A stretch of 8,571 nucleotides of DNA. It comes from an uncultured Oscillospiraceae bacterium (GTDB taxonomy: Bacteria; Bacillota_A; Clostridia; Oscillospirales; Oscillospiraceae). Position 1 is the first letter of the stretch. Every line of letters begins with the position of its first letter. Positions 1-7,093 of the stretch are shown here, piece by piece. A program made the translations under genes and the position numbers. Under the pieces are notes generated by a model. It was given only the letters and a program-made list of their open reading frames with translations, had not been told where the DNA came from and made no database searches. Location of the stretch: positions 1 through 8,571 of the forward strand of contig CAKTGD010000068.1 of the NCBI GenBank assembly GCA_934561335.1, written 5' to 3'.

Positions 1-2
1 TT

Positions 3-818
3 GAGATCGGTGGCTTTAACACCCTGGTTCCTCTGCTGGTTGCTATGGAAAAGGGTATTCCGTTCATCGACGCAGATGGAACCGGCCGCGCCGTGCCGGC
101 TCTGGATACGCTGCTCCTGCACATCAATGGTCTGCAGACCTCTCCGTTGGCCATGTCCGACAACCAGGGCAACCGGGTGTCCATCGAGCTGGAAAATGCC
201 AGAGACGCCGCGATGGGTGAGACCATCGGCCGCAATCTGTGCGTTGCGTTCTCTCAGATGGGCGGTCTGTCCGGCTGGATGGTGCGGAAGAACGATATCA
301 TCAACAATCTGCCTGTCAACAGCGTCAAAAAATGCTGCACGGTCGGCGAGAAGCTGCGCACCGCAACCACGTCCGCGGGCATCTTCGATACGCTCAGGGA
401 CGCCGGTCTTGAGTGCAGAGAGATCGGCCGCGGCACCGTCACCAGCGTGCACAACGAGCAGGCGCTTGGCTTTGACAAGGGCTTTGTCGAAATCACCGGC
501 GATGACGGCACGAAATGGAAAACCTACTTCCTCAATGAGAATCTGATCCTGGAAGAGACCTCTCCCGACGGATTTGTAAAGACGCGCATGACCGCGCCGG
601 ATATCATCTGCTATATCAACACGGATACCTGCGCGCCGCTTTCCAATGCTGATATCGTGGGTAAAAACGGCGAGATCCTGGTTGAGCACGTTGCGGTGGG
701 CGCTGTGAAGGTGGATGAGAAGTGGTGGCGAAACGATCTGGCCTATCTTCAGAAAATCTGGTCCCGCTACTTTGAGATTCTGGGCAAGCCTGAACAGCAG
801 ATCGTCCAGTACGCATAA
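3..818 (+). CDS. DUF917 family protein (S-methyl-thiohydantoin desulfurase-like), 5' partial
   Basis: The frame is open from the first complete codon of the window to a TAA stop, giving 271 residues of a family usually about 350–370 aa, so the N-terminal quarter lies outside. Near the visible start it reads EIGGFNTLVPLLVA, then IPFIDADGTGRAVPAL. These are the hallmark DUF917 segments (glycine-rich strand, then D-A-D-G-x-G-R-A-x-P). A later LNENLI stretch matches the family's 'NE-liA' block, and the C-terminal region resembles the S-Me-THD C-terminal domain. The family is related to hydantoinase-type enzymes, and some members act on thiohydantoins; the substrate here is unknown. It is probably soluble and cytoplasmic, with no membrane segment in the visible part. 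The ATG at 45 is internal, not the start, because family homology continues upstream of it. A peptidase gene follows on the same strand after a strong hairpin, which hints loosely at amino acid or peptide catabolism. Confidence 0.85.
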   Translation, partial: EIGGFNTLVPLLVAMEKGIPFIDADGTGRAVPALDTLLLHINGLQTSPLAMSDNQGNRVSIELENARDAAMGETIGRNLCVAFSQMGGLSGWMVRKNDIINNLPVNSVKKCCTVGEKLRTATTSAGIFDTLRDAGLECREIGRGTVTSVHNEQALGFDKGFVEITGDDGTKWKTYFLNENLILEETSPDGFVKTRMTAPDIICYINTDTCAPLSNADIVGKNGEILVEHVAVGAVKVDEKWWRNDLAYLQKIWSRYFEILGKPEQQIVQYA

Positions 819-834
819 TACGACAAGCACCCGC

Positions 835-866
835 AAGGGGGAAGGCACGCAGATGCCTTCCCCCTT
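835..866 (+). terminator. 13-bp perfect hairpin after the DUF917 gene
   Basis: The arm AAGGGGGAAGGCA (835–847) pairs perfectly with TGCCTTCCCCCTT (854–866) across a 6-nt loop, 16 nt after the DUF917 stop codon. Position and strength suggest a transcription terminator. However, no T-run follows (the next bases are CAGAATAAGG), so it may instead attenuate transcription, stabilise the 3' end, or only partly separate this gene from pepD. Confidence 0.55.
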
Positions 867-920
867 CAGAATAAGGCCCCTGCTTTTCGGGAAATCCAAG
901 TATAGGAGAGGAATGATCGG

Positions 921-2357
921 ATGCTGCAAAAAGTTCTTGACGAGTTTATGGGAATCGCCGCCATTCCAAGGCCCTCCCATCACGAGAAAAAAATTGCCGA
1001 TTACCTGTGCAGCTGGGCGCAGGCGCACAGCTTACCCTATGTCGTGGACGAGATCGGCAATGTGATAATTGAAAAACCCGCCTCCCCCGGACACGAAAAC
1101 GCACCTCGCGTCATTTTACAGGCGCATATGGACATGGTTTGCGTGGCGGCGGAGGGGGTGGCCTTTCGTCCCACGGAGGATGCCATCAGGGTCGTCAATG
1201 ACGGCCGCTTTATCTCCGCAGAGGGAACCAGTTTGGGCGCCGATGATGGGATCGGCGTTGCCATGGCGCTGGTTGTTCTTGCCGGGCAGGAGGCAATTCA
1301 CGGTCCGCTGCGGGTGCTGTTCACCGTCAACGAGGAGGACGGCATGTCCTCCGGTGCGATTGATCCCAAGTATCTGGATGCGGATTATCTCATCAATCTG
1401 GATTGGGAGTGGCTGGGTTCGCTTTGCAATTCAAGCGCCGGCGGCGACTTCATGGCCTTTACCCGCTCATATGAAAGCTGCGCGGCGAATGAGGGCTGGC
1501 CGGTGCTGCGGCTTGAGATGACCGGCCTGCTGGGCGGTCATTCCGGGGTCGATATCCATAGAGGCCGTGCAAATGCGCTGCGCTGTCTCGGCCGCCTGCT
1601 GCACGAGTTGAGGCTTGCGCAGATCGACTACCAGCTGGTATCCTTCCACGGCGGTCAGGCACGAAATGCGATCCCCGCATCGGCTGAGGCGAAAATCACG
1701 CTCCGCCCCCAGCACCTTCCACAGGCTTTCCGGCTTTTGGAGAAGCTTTCTCTTGAATGGAAAGCCGGGTTCGGGGAGATTGAGCAGAACATGGCTTTCC
1801 GCTGGGCGCTGGGCAGCGAAGATATCTCCGCCGTGGTTCCCGCCCCAGAGACCGATGCCCTGCTCCGCCTTCTTCTGACGCTTCCTGATGGTGTTCACAC
1901 GGTCAGTCCCTATGTGCCGGGCCTGACGGAAAGCTCTCAGAATCTGGGACTTCTGGCGGTTTCGGAGGGAGAAATGCGTTTGGCGGCCATGTCGCGCAGC
2001 TGTGCTGCCTACCGCGCACAGGAGCTGCTGGCCATCGACCGCGCCATCGCCGCCGCTTTCGGCTTTACGTTCGAGCTGGGAGAGCACTCCCCTGCGTGGG
2101 CGGTCAATCCCAAAAGCAGGCTGACGCCGCTGACCTGTCAGGTTTACAGGGCGCTGACCGGTCAGGATATGGTCGTTGAGCCGATCCACGGCGCGCTTGA
2201 GTGCGGCGCTTTTTCCGAAAAGAATCCCCGGCTGGATATGATCGCCATCGGCCCGTCGCTTTTTGATGTTCATACGCCCAAGGAGTGCTGCGCGCTTGAC
2301 AGCATCCGGATAACGATGGACTTGATCCTCGGCGTTCTTGAAAGGCTGTGCGCGTAG
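921..2357 (+). CDS. pepD: Aminoacyl-histidine dipeptidase (M20 family, PepD)
   Basis: A 478-aa cytosolic di-zinc dipeptidase, close to the usual PepD length (about 485 aa). It hydrolyses Xaa-His dipeptides such as carnosine and other short peptides in intracellular peptide turnover. Expected active-site residues are all visible: His69 and Asp71 in QAHMDMV, bridging Asp108 in SLGADDGIG, general base Glu138 and metal ligand Glu139 in VNEED, Asp161 in LINLD, and His451 in FDVHTP. The lid/dimerisation region carries GGHSG (205–209) and RNAIP (248–252), and the C-terminal half has HGALECG (423–429). The start is fixed by AGGAGAGG at 904–911, 9 nt before the ATG. One oddity is the segment after Asp161, which reads DWEWLGSLCN where PepD relatives usually have DSEEEG. 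I see no clear promoter in the 100 nt upstream, so read-through past the hairpin from the DUF917 gene is possible. Confidence 0.93.
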   Translation: MLQKVLDEFMGIAAIPRPSHHEKKIADYLCSWAQAHSLPYVVDEIGNVIIEKPASPGHENAPRVILQAHMDMVCVAAEGVAFRPTEDAIRVVNDGRFISAEGTSLGADDGIGVAMALVVLAGQEAIHGPLRVLFTVNEEDGMSSGAIDPKYLDADYLINLDWEWLGSLCNSSAGGDFMAFTRSYESCAANEGWPVLRLEMTGLLGGHSGVDIHRGRANALRCLGRLLHELRLAQIDYQLVSFHGGQARNAIPASAEAKITLRPQHLPQAFRLLEKLSLEWKAGFGEIEQNMAFRWALGSEDISAVVPAPETDALLRLLLTLPDGVHTVSPYVPGLTESSQNLGLLAVSEGEMRLAAMSRSCAAYRAQELLAIDRAIAAAFGFTFELGEHSPAWAVNPKSRLTPLTCQVYRALTGQDMVVEPIHGALECGAFSEKNPRLDMIAIGPSLFDVHTPKECCALDSIRITMDLILGVLERLCA

Positions 2358-2370
2358 CGTCAAGCAGCTC

Positions 2371-2393
2371 CCGGCGGATTTGGCCGGTATTTT
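2371..2393 (+). terminator. Weak candidate terminator after pepD
   Basis: A 5-bp stem (CCGGC 2371–2375 with GCCGG 2383–2387, 7-nt loop) is followed directly by TATTTT, 14 nt after the pepD stop codon. The stem is short, so this is only a possible terminator. The independent promoter further downstream is consistent with a transcription boundary here. Confidence 0.3.
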
Positions 2394-2442
2394 CCAAAGA
2401 AAGCGCCTCTGAAGGGTGGAGCGTCCAAATGTCCCGGGCGGA

Positions 2443-2471
2443 TTGACAGCGGACGATCTTGCGCGTATAGT
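2443..2471 (+). promoter_or_regulatory. Sigma-A-type promoter for the MFS transporter gene
   Basis: A perfect −35 TTGACA (2443–2448), a 17-nt spacer, and a −10 TATAGT (2466–2471, one mismatch to TATAAT). Transcription would begin near 2478 and give a leader of about 40 nt before the TTG start. This is the best promoter match I see on the + strand of the window. Confidence 0.8.
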
Positions 2472-2505
2472 GGAGAAATCAGGAGCCATACGGCAAATCA
2501 TCCAC

Positions 2506-2521
2506 GGAGGCGAGTTTCTTG
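2506..2521 (+). promoter_or_regulatory. Ribosome binding site that fixes a TTG start
   Basis: GGAGG at 2506–2510 lies 8 nt before a TTG codon at 2519–2521. The next in-frame ATG is codon 19, inside the first membrane helix and without comparable Shine-Dalgarno spacing. The basic segment MSAKRKKQ before the first helix is also typical of a membrane protein N-terminus. Confidence 0.75.
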
Positions 2522-3727
2522 TCTGCAAAACGCAAAAAACAACTCAGCGGCGCGGTGGCCTTTATCACGCTGATGGGCATTGTCAGCCTGTTCTCGGATA
2601 TGACCCACGAGGGCGCCAGAAGCATTCTGGGCGAATACCTGAACCTTGCCGGTGCATCGGCGGCCACCATTGGTTTCGTCTCCGGTATCGGGGAGCTATG
2701 CGGCTATTCGCTGCGCCTGCTCTCCGGCTTTGTGGCAGACAAAACCAAGCGGTACTGGACGTTGGTGATGGCAGGCTATGCCATGCAGGTGCTGGCCATT
2801 CCCGCGCTGGCGCTGATCCCGGAAAACGGCTGGGTCATCGCCTGCGGTCTGGTAATTCTGGAGCGGGTGGGCAAGGCCATCAAGAAGCCGGCGAAGAATA
2901 CGCTGGTCAGCTTTGCCGCCAGTGAGATCGGAACGGGAAAGGGCTTTGCCTATCAGGAGTTTCTTGACCAGCTGGGCGCCTTTTTGGGTCCGGTCATGCT
3001 CTTTGTCATCGCCGCTGTGAAGGGCACCGGCAATCTGTTCTCCACCTACCGGCTTTCCTTTGCCATCCTCGGCATCCCCGCCCTCGTCACCATCGCGCTG
3101 GTGGTTTTCTCAAAGACAAAATACCCCCACCCGGAGATGTTCGAAAAGGCGGAGGACGCACCGGCAGCGTTCCGCACGCAAAAATCCTTCGTGCTGTACA
3201 TGGCTGCCATCTGTCTGTTTGCCTTCGGCTTCGCCGACTTTACGCTGATTACGCTGCATGCCGCAAAGACGCAGGCCTTCCCCACGTCCACGCTGAGCCT
3301 GCTCTATGCCGCCGCCATGGCGGTGGACGCTTTCGCGGCGCTCTTTTTCGGCTGGCTGTTTGACAGGATCGGCTTAAAGGCCCTGATGGCCTCTACCCTG
3401 TGCAGCGCTTTCTTCTCCTGCTTCATTTTTCTGAGTGAAAGCCCGGTTTTGATGGGGATCGGCATTCTCCTGTGGGGCATCGGCATGGGCGCGCAGGAGA
3501 GTATCATGAAAGCCGCCGTCAGCAAGATCATCCCCCGCTCCATGCGCAGCACCGGCTTCGGCATTTTTGAAACCGGCTTTGGTATCGCATGGTTTCTGGG
3601 AAGCTGGCTTCTGGGCGCACTGTACGACCTCTCTCCCGTGTGGCTGTCGGCGGTTTCGGTGTGCGTGCAGCTGCTGGCGATCGTGTTTTATGGTCTGTGC
3701 ATTCGCCGTCAGGCGCAGGAGCGCTGA
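2519..3727 (+). CDS. MFS transporter
   Basis: A 402-aa polytopic membrane protein with the length and hydrophobic pattern of a 12-helix major facilitator. A basic N-terminus (AKRKKQ) precedes TM1. The first part carries SDMTHEGARS and a G-x-x-S-G-x-G-E-x-x-G-Y-x-L-R pattern, then ADKTKRYW in the TM2–TM3 loop (a motif-A-like signature). ERVGKAIKKPAKN and EFLDQLGAFLGP follow; these blocks mark a known bacterial MFS subgroup of unassigned substrate. A central hydrophilic loop (about residues 200–222, EMFEKAEDAPAAFRTQ) separates two six-helix halves, and FDRIGLKAL in the second half repeats the motif-A position. The conserved acidic and basic residues in the first half suggest ion-coupled transport, but the substrate cannot be told from sequence. 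The gene has its own promoter and ends just before a bidirectional terminator, so it is probably monocistronic. The TTG start may reduce translation. Confidence 0.88.
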   Translation: MSAKRKKQLSGAVAFITLMGIVSLFSDMTHEGARSILGEYLNLAGASAATIGFVSGIGELCGYSLRLLSGFVADKTKRYWTLVMAGYAMQVLAIPALALIPENGWVIACGLVILERVGKAIKKPAKNTLVSFAASEIGTGKGFAYQEFLDQLGAFLGPVMLFVIAAVKGTGNLFSTYRLSFAILGIPALVTIALVVFSKTKYPHPEMFEKAEDAPAAFRTQKSFVLYMAAICLFAFGFADFTLITLHAAKTQAFPTSTLSLLYAAAMAVDAFAALFFGWLFDRIGLKALMASTLCSAFFSCFIFLSESPVLMGIGILLWGIGMGAQESIMKAAVSKIIPRSMRSTGFGIFETGFGIAWFLGSWLLGALYDLSPVWLSAVSVCVQLLAIVFYGLCIRRQAQER

Positions 3728-3765
3728 ACACCATACGCTTGACGTCCGGCTTTGGAGGACACAAC

Positions 3766-3817
3766 AAAAATGCTTTCTGACCGCCCTTGAGCAAGGCAGC
3801 GTCAGAAAGCATTTTTT
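3766..3817. terminator. Bidirectional intrinsic terminator between convergent genes
   Basis: A perfect 16-bp inverted repeat (AAAAATGCTTTCTGAC 3766–3781 with its complement 3801–3816) flanks a 19-nt loop that can itself form a small CCTT/AAGG stem. On the + strand the stem ends in a run of six T; on the − strand the A-run supplies the U-tract. It lies 38 nt after the transporter stop and 58 nt after the stop of the convergent HAD gene, so it serves both. A second, imperfect GC-rich hairpin (3832–3855) lies between it and the HAD gene. Confidence 0.9.
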
Positions 3818-3875
3818 GACCTTATTTGTGTGCCGCAGCCTCCGAAAGCGGCGGCAGCGCGTATTGATATCCGGC

Positions 3876-4586
3876 TTATAGCACGTCCTCAAGGTAGTTG
3901 AGGAGCTGGGGAAAGCCGCCGTGGGGGAAGATGCTGATGTCCTCGCCGCTGCGGTTGATCATCCAGTCCGTCAGCAGAAAGACCCGCATACCCAGCGTCC
4001 GGGCCACCATGTCCTCCGTCACATCGTTGCCCACCATGAGGCACTCCTCCGCGCTGACGCCCAACCGCCCGATCACATCCCGGTAATACGCAGGATTCGG
4101 TTTGCAGTAACCCGTGTTTTCATAGGTGGTGTAAAGCTCAAACGCTTCCGGGACAAGACCTGCCCAGCGGATACGGCTTTCGGTGGCCACAGCGGGAAAG
4201 ATGGGGTTGGTGGCCAGCGCCACGCGCAGCCCACGCTTCTTCAGCCGCCGAACCGTCTCCGCCGCCATGGGGTCGCAGCCGCAGATGACCCGCGCCTTTT
4301 GAAACTCATCTTCATAAAACGACTGGAAGATCGGCTTGTCCGCCAGCCCCTTCTCCGGATAGAACCCGTCAAACGTTTCCCAGAAGGCCGCTTCGTTGCT
4401 GCGCGTGCCGTCGTTCTTCACCATGGCGGCCGTCCCGGCCCACACTGCGTCCACCAGCTGCTGCGGCTCATAGCCGTAGGGCGCCATTTTGGCAGCCAGC
4501 AGCTTGAAATACCCCTTGGTAAACGCATCGTTATCCATGGGCAGCAGCGTCCCATCCAGATCAAATAAAACCGTTGTCAATTTCAC
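3876..4586 (-). CDS. HAD family hydrolase (phosphatase-like)
   Basis: A 236-aa soluble enzyme of the haloacid dehalogenase superfamily. Motif I is FDLDGT (nucleophile Asp9, acid/base Asp11). Motif II is ATN (Thr126), motif III is Lys162 in CKPNP, and motif IV is VGNDVTED (Asp188, Asp192). Residues about 15–90 form a helical C1-type cap. These features predict Mg2+-dependent phosphomonoester hydrolysis; the substrate is not evident. The start is a GTG with AGGAGG at 4597–4602, 10 nt upstream, and no in-frame ATG precedes it closely. It lies 63 nt downstream of a second HAD gene on the same strand. With no convincing promoter in the gap, the two are probably co-transcribed. The motifs differ (GT versus GV after the nucleophile loop, GND versus ED at motif IV), so they are not a recent duplication. 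Confidence 0.88.
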   Translation of the reverse strand: MKLTTVLFDLDGTLLPMDNDAFTKGYFKLLAAKMAPYGYEPQQLVDAVWAGTAAMVKNDGTRSNEAAFWETFDGFYPEKGLADKPIFQSFYEDEFQKARVICGCDPMAAETVRRLKKRGLRVALATNPIFPAVATESRIRWAGLVPEAFELYTTYENTGYCKPNPAYYRDVIGRLGVSAEECLMVGNDVTEDMVARTLGMRVFLLTDWMINRSGEDISIFPHGGFPQLLNYLEDVL

Positions 4587-4649
4587 GCGATGTGTGCCTC
4601 CTATATCCGCCGAAAGGTCAGTGTCTTTTTTTCCAATATAGTCCCGCTT

Positions 4650-5312
4650 TTAAAGCTGGTTCAGCCGCTGCCACGCGGCGGGAAACTCCCGCAGCGAGAC
4701 AAGGTAAACATCCGCCGCAGACCGCATTCCCTGCTGATCCGATTCTCCGTTGGCATCATACACCCCCACCGTGGGGTAGCCTGCCGAATGAGCGGTGCGC
4801 AGCGCATAGAGGGAGTCCTCAAACACCAGCGTCTCCGCCGGTGCGGTATGCAGCGCCTGCGCCGCCAGATGGTAAATATCCGCCTCGTGCTTGCTCCTGC
4901 CAACCTCTCCGGTTGTGAAAATCGCTTCGATATAGGACAGCAGCCCCAGCCGATCCAGCGCGCGGGTCACATGTCCGCGTGGACTGGAGGTCGCCGCCGC
5001 CATAGGGATACCCCGGCTTTGCAGCAGCGCCAGCGTTTCTCTGGCGCCCGCCTTGGCCGGAACTTCATCCTCGTAGAAATCCCGCAGCATGTCCTGTATC
5101 CCTTCGAGTATCTCCGCTTCACTATCCTTCAGCGGATAGTGCCCCTTGAGATAGGCCGCCCCCTGCTCCATGCTCATGGAAAAAAGGATGCGGTTGAGTC
5201 CCGCCTCCGGCGTGATGCCCTGTCGGCGCAGATACCGCGCCCCCAGATCGTTCCAGATGGCCATGGAATCCAGCAGCACGCCGTCCAGATCAAATATTGC
5301 GCCGCGGATCAT
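4650..5312 (-). CDS. HAD family phosphatase, beta-phosphoglucomutase-like subfamily
   Basis: A 220-aa cytoplasmic HAD enzyme. Motif I is IFDLDGVLLDS (Asp8, Asp10). Motif II is ATSS (Thr108/Ser109), followed by the typical 'PRGHVTRALDRLGLL' helix. Lys141 lies in GRSKHEADIY, and motif IV is VFEDSLYAL (Glu165, Asp166). The GVL-D-S loop and the EDS pattern are characteristic of the large PGMB/phosphatase (subfamily IA) group, so it could be a sugar-phosphate phosphatase, a mutase or a house-cleaning phosphatase. K-H-E rather than the usual K-P-x-P-D after motif III is a mild deviation. The ATG start has an excellent GGAGGAGGT Shine-Dalgarno (5322–5330), 9 nt upstream. A promoter about 100 nt upstream (5414–5442) and a structured leader precede it. 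It lies downstream of sigE on the same strand, but its own promoter argues for vegetative expression. Confidence 0.88.
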   Translation of the reverse strand: MIRGAIFDLDGVLLDSMAIWNDLGARYLRRQGITPEAGLNRILFSMSMEQGAAYLKGHYPLKDSEAEILEGIQDMLRDFYEDEVPAKAGARETLALLQSRGIPMAAATSSPRGHVTRALDRLGLLSYIEAIFTTGEVGRSKHEADIYHLAAQALHTAPAETLVFEDSLYALRTAHSAGYPTVGVYDANGESDQQGMRSAADVYLVSLREFPAAWQRLNQL

Positions 5313-5332
5313 ACCCCTGCCACCTCCTCCGC

Positions 5333-5395
5333 GCCGCTCTCAGCGGCTTGGAAAGCCGACCGGATATTCGCCGCGATGCATACACTGCGGTATGC
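5333..5395 (-). promoter_or_regulatory. Structured leader with mutually exclusive hairpins upstream of the HAD phosphatase
   Basis: In transcript order (− strand) the leader contains three elements. The first is a 6-bp hairpin (5378–5395, arms GCATAC/GTATGC, 6-nt loop). The second is CGGCTT/AAGCCG with a 3-nt loop (5344–5358). The third is GCCGCT/AGCGGC with a 3-nt loop (5333–5347). The last two share 5344–5347, so only one can form fully at a time. The final stem ends 2 nt before the Shine-Dalgarno. No known riboswitch core was recognised. The base pairing is visible; a regulatory role is inference. Confidence 0.35.
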
Positions 5396-5413
5396 TTGCC
5401 TTTTATCAGACCG

Positions 5414-5442
5414 ATCATACCACGGATTCTCGGTTCTTACAA
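5414..5442 (-). promoter_or_regulatory. Sigma-A-type promoter for the HAD phosphatase pair
   Basis: On the − strand: −35 TTGTAA (5442–5437, 4/6 match), a 17-nt spacer, and −10 TATGAT (5419–5414, 5/6 match). The start would lie near 5407, leaving a leader of about 95 nt. It sits in the 212-nt gap between sigE and the HAD gene. Confidence 0.6.
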
Positions 5443-5524
5443 GCATTTCCTTCCGCTGTCGCTGCCGATTTTTCCCGGTGGGGGGAAATCGCCTCCCCGC
5501 AGACATTGCCGCCCAGACCGCCGC

Positions 5525-6220
5525 TTATGTCATTTTCATGATCTCACGCCGCAAGCGCAGGATGATCCGTTTCTCCAGTCTGGAAATATAGGACTGGGAG
5601 ATGCCCAGATGGTCGGCCACCTCCTTTTGCGTCAGTTCCTTTCTGCCGTTCAAGCCAAAGCGCAGAGAGATAATATCCCGCTCACGGGGTGAGAGCTTTT
5701 CCACGGCGCTATGCAGCAGCTGCCTGTCTACATCCTCCTCAAGGGGACGCATCACCACATCCTCCTCCGTGCCCATCACATCGCTGAGCAGCAGCTCCTT
5801 TCCATCCCAATCGGTGTTCAGCGGTTCATCAAAGCTGACCTCCGTGCGGATATTGCTGTTCTTTCGCAGATACATCAGGATTTCATTTTCAATGCACCGG
5901 GAGGCATAGGTGGCCAGCTTGATATTCTTATCTGTACGGAACGTATTGACCGCCTTGATCAAGCCGATCGTTCCGATAGAGATCAGGTCTTCAATGTTGA
6001 TGCCCGTGTTATCAAATCGCTTGGCGATATAGACCACCAGCCGCAAATTTCGTTCGATCAGCACCTTGCGGGCCTGCTCCTGCGGCAATTGCGCCAGCAG
6101 CTCGGCCTCCTCATCGCGCTGCAGCGGCGGGGGCAGCGTATCGCTGCCGCCTATGTAATAAATGCTATCCGGCCTGATCAGCCGCCGGATCCACTGTACG
6201 ACACGGTACCACAGCGTCAT
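5525..6220 (-). CDS. sigE: RNA polymerase sporulation sigma factor SigE (pro-sigma-E)
   Basis: A 231-aa sigma-70 family factor that drives early mother-cell gene expression after asymmetric division. Region 2 (about 51–121) contains [30 protein letters not shown] and [19 protein letters not shown], nearly identical to Bacillus Sig[15 protein letters not shown] follows, and region 4.2 (about 198–217) holds the helix-turn-helix [17 protein letters not shown]. There is no region 1.1. It is made as an inactive precursor: the [13 protein letters not shown] segment (21–33) matches the SpoIIGA processing region, preceded by an amphipathic, basic pro-sequence ([16 protein letters not shown]) that tethers pro-SigE to membrane. 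This pro-sequence is about six residues shorter than in B. subtilis. The ATG has AGGAGGG at 6226–6232, 5 nt upstream. The first 56 nt overlap the end of spoIIGA in a different frame. No sigG gene follows within this window. Confidence 0.97.
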   Translation of the reverse strand: MTLWYRVVQWIRRLIRPDSIYYIGGSDTLPPPLQRDEEAELLAQLPQEQARKVLIERNLRLVVYIAKRFDNTGINIEDLISIGTIGLIKAVNTFRTDKNIKLATYASRCIENEILMYLRKNSNIRTEVSFDEPLNTDWDGKELLLSDVMGTEEDVVMRPLEEDVDRQLLHSAVEKLSPRERDIISLRFGLNGRKELTQKEVADHLGISQSYISRLEKRIILRLRREIMKMT

Positions 6221-7082
6221 GCTTTCCCTCCTGTCCGCCCCACAGGGCCTGATATCCTCCGATACCCACCTGCGTATCGGTCAGCGCGACCAGCGCATGT
6301 TGGATTCGTTCACGCCCGAGCTGAATATAATCACTGCGGCACGCCAGCAGCAGTCCGCCTGCGGTTCCCACCGCCCGAAACGGCAGCAGCATAAACGAAA
6401 GTCCGGCGCCGACTTCATGAAGCAGGGCCATCTTTTCCTCCGCCGGGATCGGCTTTCGCAGGATCGCCCCGACTTCTTCGGGCCATAGCTGCCGCAGCGC
6501 CTCCGTCTCCGCCACCATCACCGGCTGGCCGTACATCGGATCACGCAGCGTGTTGCCGGTGTCCCGCAGTGCCCGCAGACGGCACTGACATCCGCCTATC
6601 ACCACATCGATCTCCATCACATCTCCCCTTTCATGGCGCGCTCCCTGCCGGAACACAACATACATAAGGCCATAGAACCCTGTCGCCGCGCCCAGCAGGA
6701 CCGTCCATCGGATATCGGCATAATACACCTTCTTCAAAACGCCGGCCGGCGACCCAATCAGGAGTCCCAAGGCCAGCAGCAAGCCGGCAAGCCCTGCCGA
6801 CAGCAGCCAGAATAAAGCTGTCATACGCCATGGCCGCGTTTCCCGGTGAAACGCGCACCGCGCCAGCGCCACGCCAACTGCGACACGGCACATCGGATGG
6901 GCCAGCGGCGTGCAAATGAACACCGCCGCCGCGTAAAATGCGCCAAAGGCCGCGCAAATACCGAACCGCAGCCGCCGCAGCGGCGTCCCGGCCAGCGTGG
7001 CGGCGGTCAGCAGCAGCAAATAGTCCACCGCCAGATTCAGCACCGCTACCCGGTCAATATACACGACTGCCACCGCCATCAC
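6165..7082 (-). CDS. spoIIGA: SpoIIGA, sigma-E processing membrane aspartic peptidase
   Basis: A 305-aa membrane protease that cleaves the pro-sequence from SigE in the mother cell once signalled from the forespore. The N-terminal half has about five hydrophobic segments (roughly residues 3–30, 38–60, 64–77, 86–112 and 126–145), starting with the family-typical [18 protein letters not shown]. The cytoplasmic half begins with a beta-rich aspartic protease fold and carries [12 protein letters not shown], with catalytic Asp174 in DTGN (Asp183 in B. subtilis). The C-terminal block …YQAL (277–280) normally lies near the end of the family. Here about 25 residues follow, of which the last 19 are read from sigE DNA in the +1 frame. 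The start is uncertain: GTG at 7082, ATG at 7079, or GTG at 7073 preceded by a GGGGTGAT Shine-Dalgarno-like run. The −10 of the likely promoter lies only 12–15 nt from the first two. Confidence 0.93.
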   Translation of the reverse strand: MMAVAVVYIDRVAVLNLAVDYLLLLTAATLAGTPLRRLRFGICAAFGAFYAAAVFICTPLAHPMCRVAVGVALARCAFHRETRPWRMTALFWLLSAGLAGLLLALGLLIGSPAGVLKKVYYADIRWTVLLGAATGFYGLMYVVFRQGARHERGDVMEIDVVIGGCQCRLRALRDTGNTLRDPMYGQPVMVAETEALRQLWPEEVGAILRKPIPAEEKMALLHEVGAGLSFMLLPFRAVGTAGGLLLACRSDYIQLGRERIQHALVALTDTQVGIGGYQALWGGQEGKHDAVVPCRTVDPAADQAG

Positions 7083-7093
7083 CCCGCCTGTCT

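Noticed and set aside
1..546. 181-codon ORF in frame 1 over the DUF917 gene
   Set aside because: The Arg/Ser/Pro/Trp-rich translation is an out-of-frame shadow; the true frame carries the DUF917 signature.
1467..2528. 353-codon ORF on the − strand opposite pepD
   Set aside because: It is antisense to a clearly conserved peptidase, has low-complexity Arg/Gln-rich translation with no recognisable motif, and is the kind of long spurious frame expected in GC-rich DNA.
3921..4568. 215-codon ORF on the + strand opposite the GTG-start HAD gene
   Set aside because: It is a mirror frame of a gene with all four HAD motifs, and its His/Arg/Pro-rich composition is not protein-like.
4587..4649. Possible promoter (TATATT) between the two HAD genes
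   Set aside because: Only a −10-like hexamer is present; the sequence 17 nt upstream matches TTGACA at about 3 of 6 positions. Co-transcription is simpler.
3876..5312. Two HAD genes as a recent tandem duplication
   Set aside because: The motif I context, motif IV (GND versus ED) and cap regions differ clearly, so they belong to different subfamilies.
5466..5491. Hairpin (CGATTT…AAATCG) downstream of sigE as its terminator
   Set aside because: The stem needs a two-base bulge to extend beyond 6 bp and no T-run follows on the − strand, so it is not convincing. How sigE transcription ends is unresolved.
4590..5591. 333-codon ORF on the + strand opposite the HAD phosphatase
   Set aside because: It runs antisense across a HAD gene with intact motifs and through an intergenic region; its product is rich in Arg, His and Gln with no family resemblance.
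5711..6394. 227-codon ORF on the + strand opposite sigE/spoIIGA
   Set aside because: It is antisense to two well-identified sporulation genes and has no motif or ribosome binding site.
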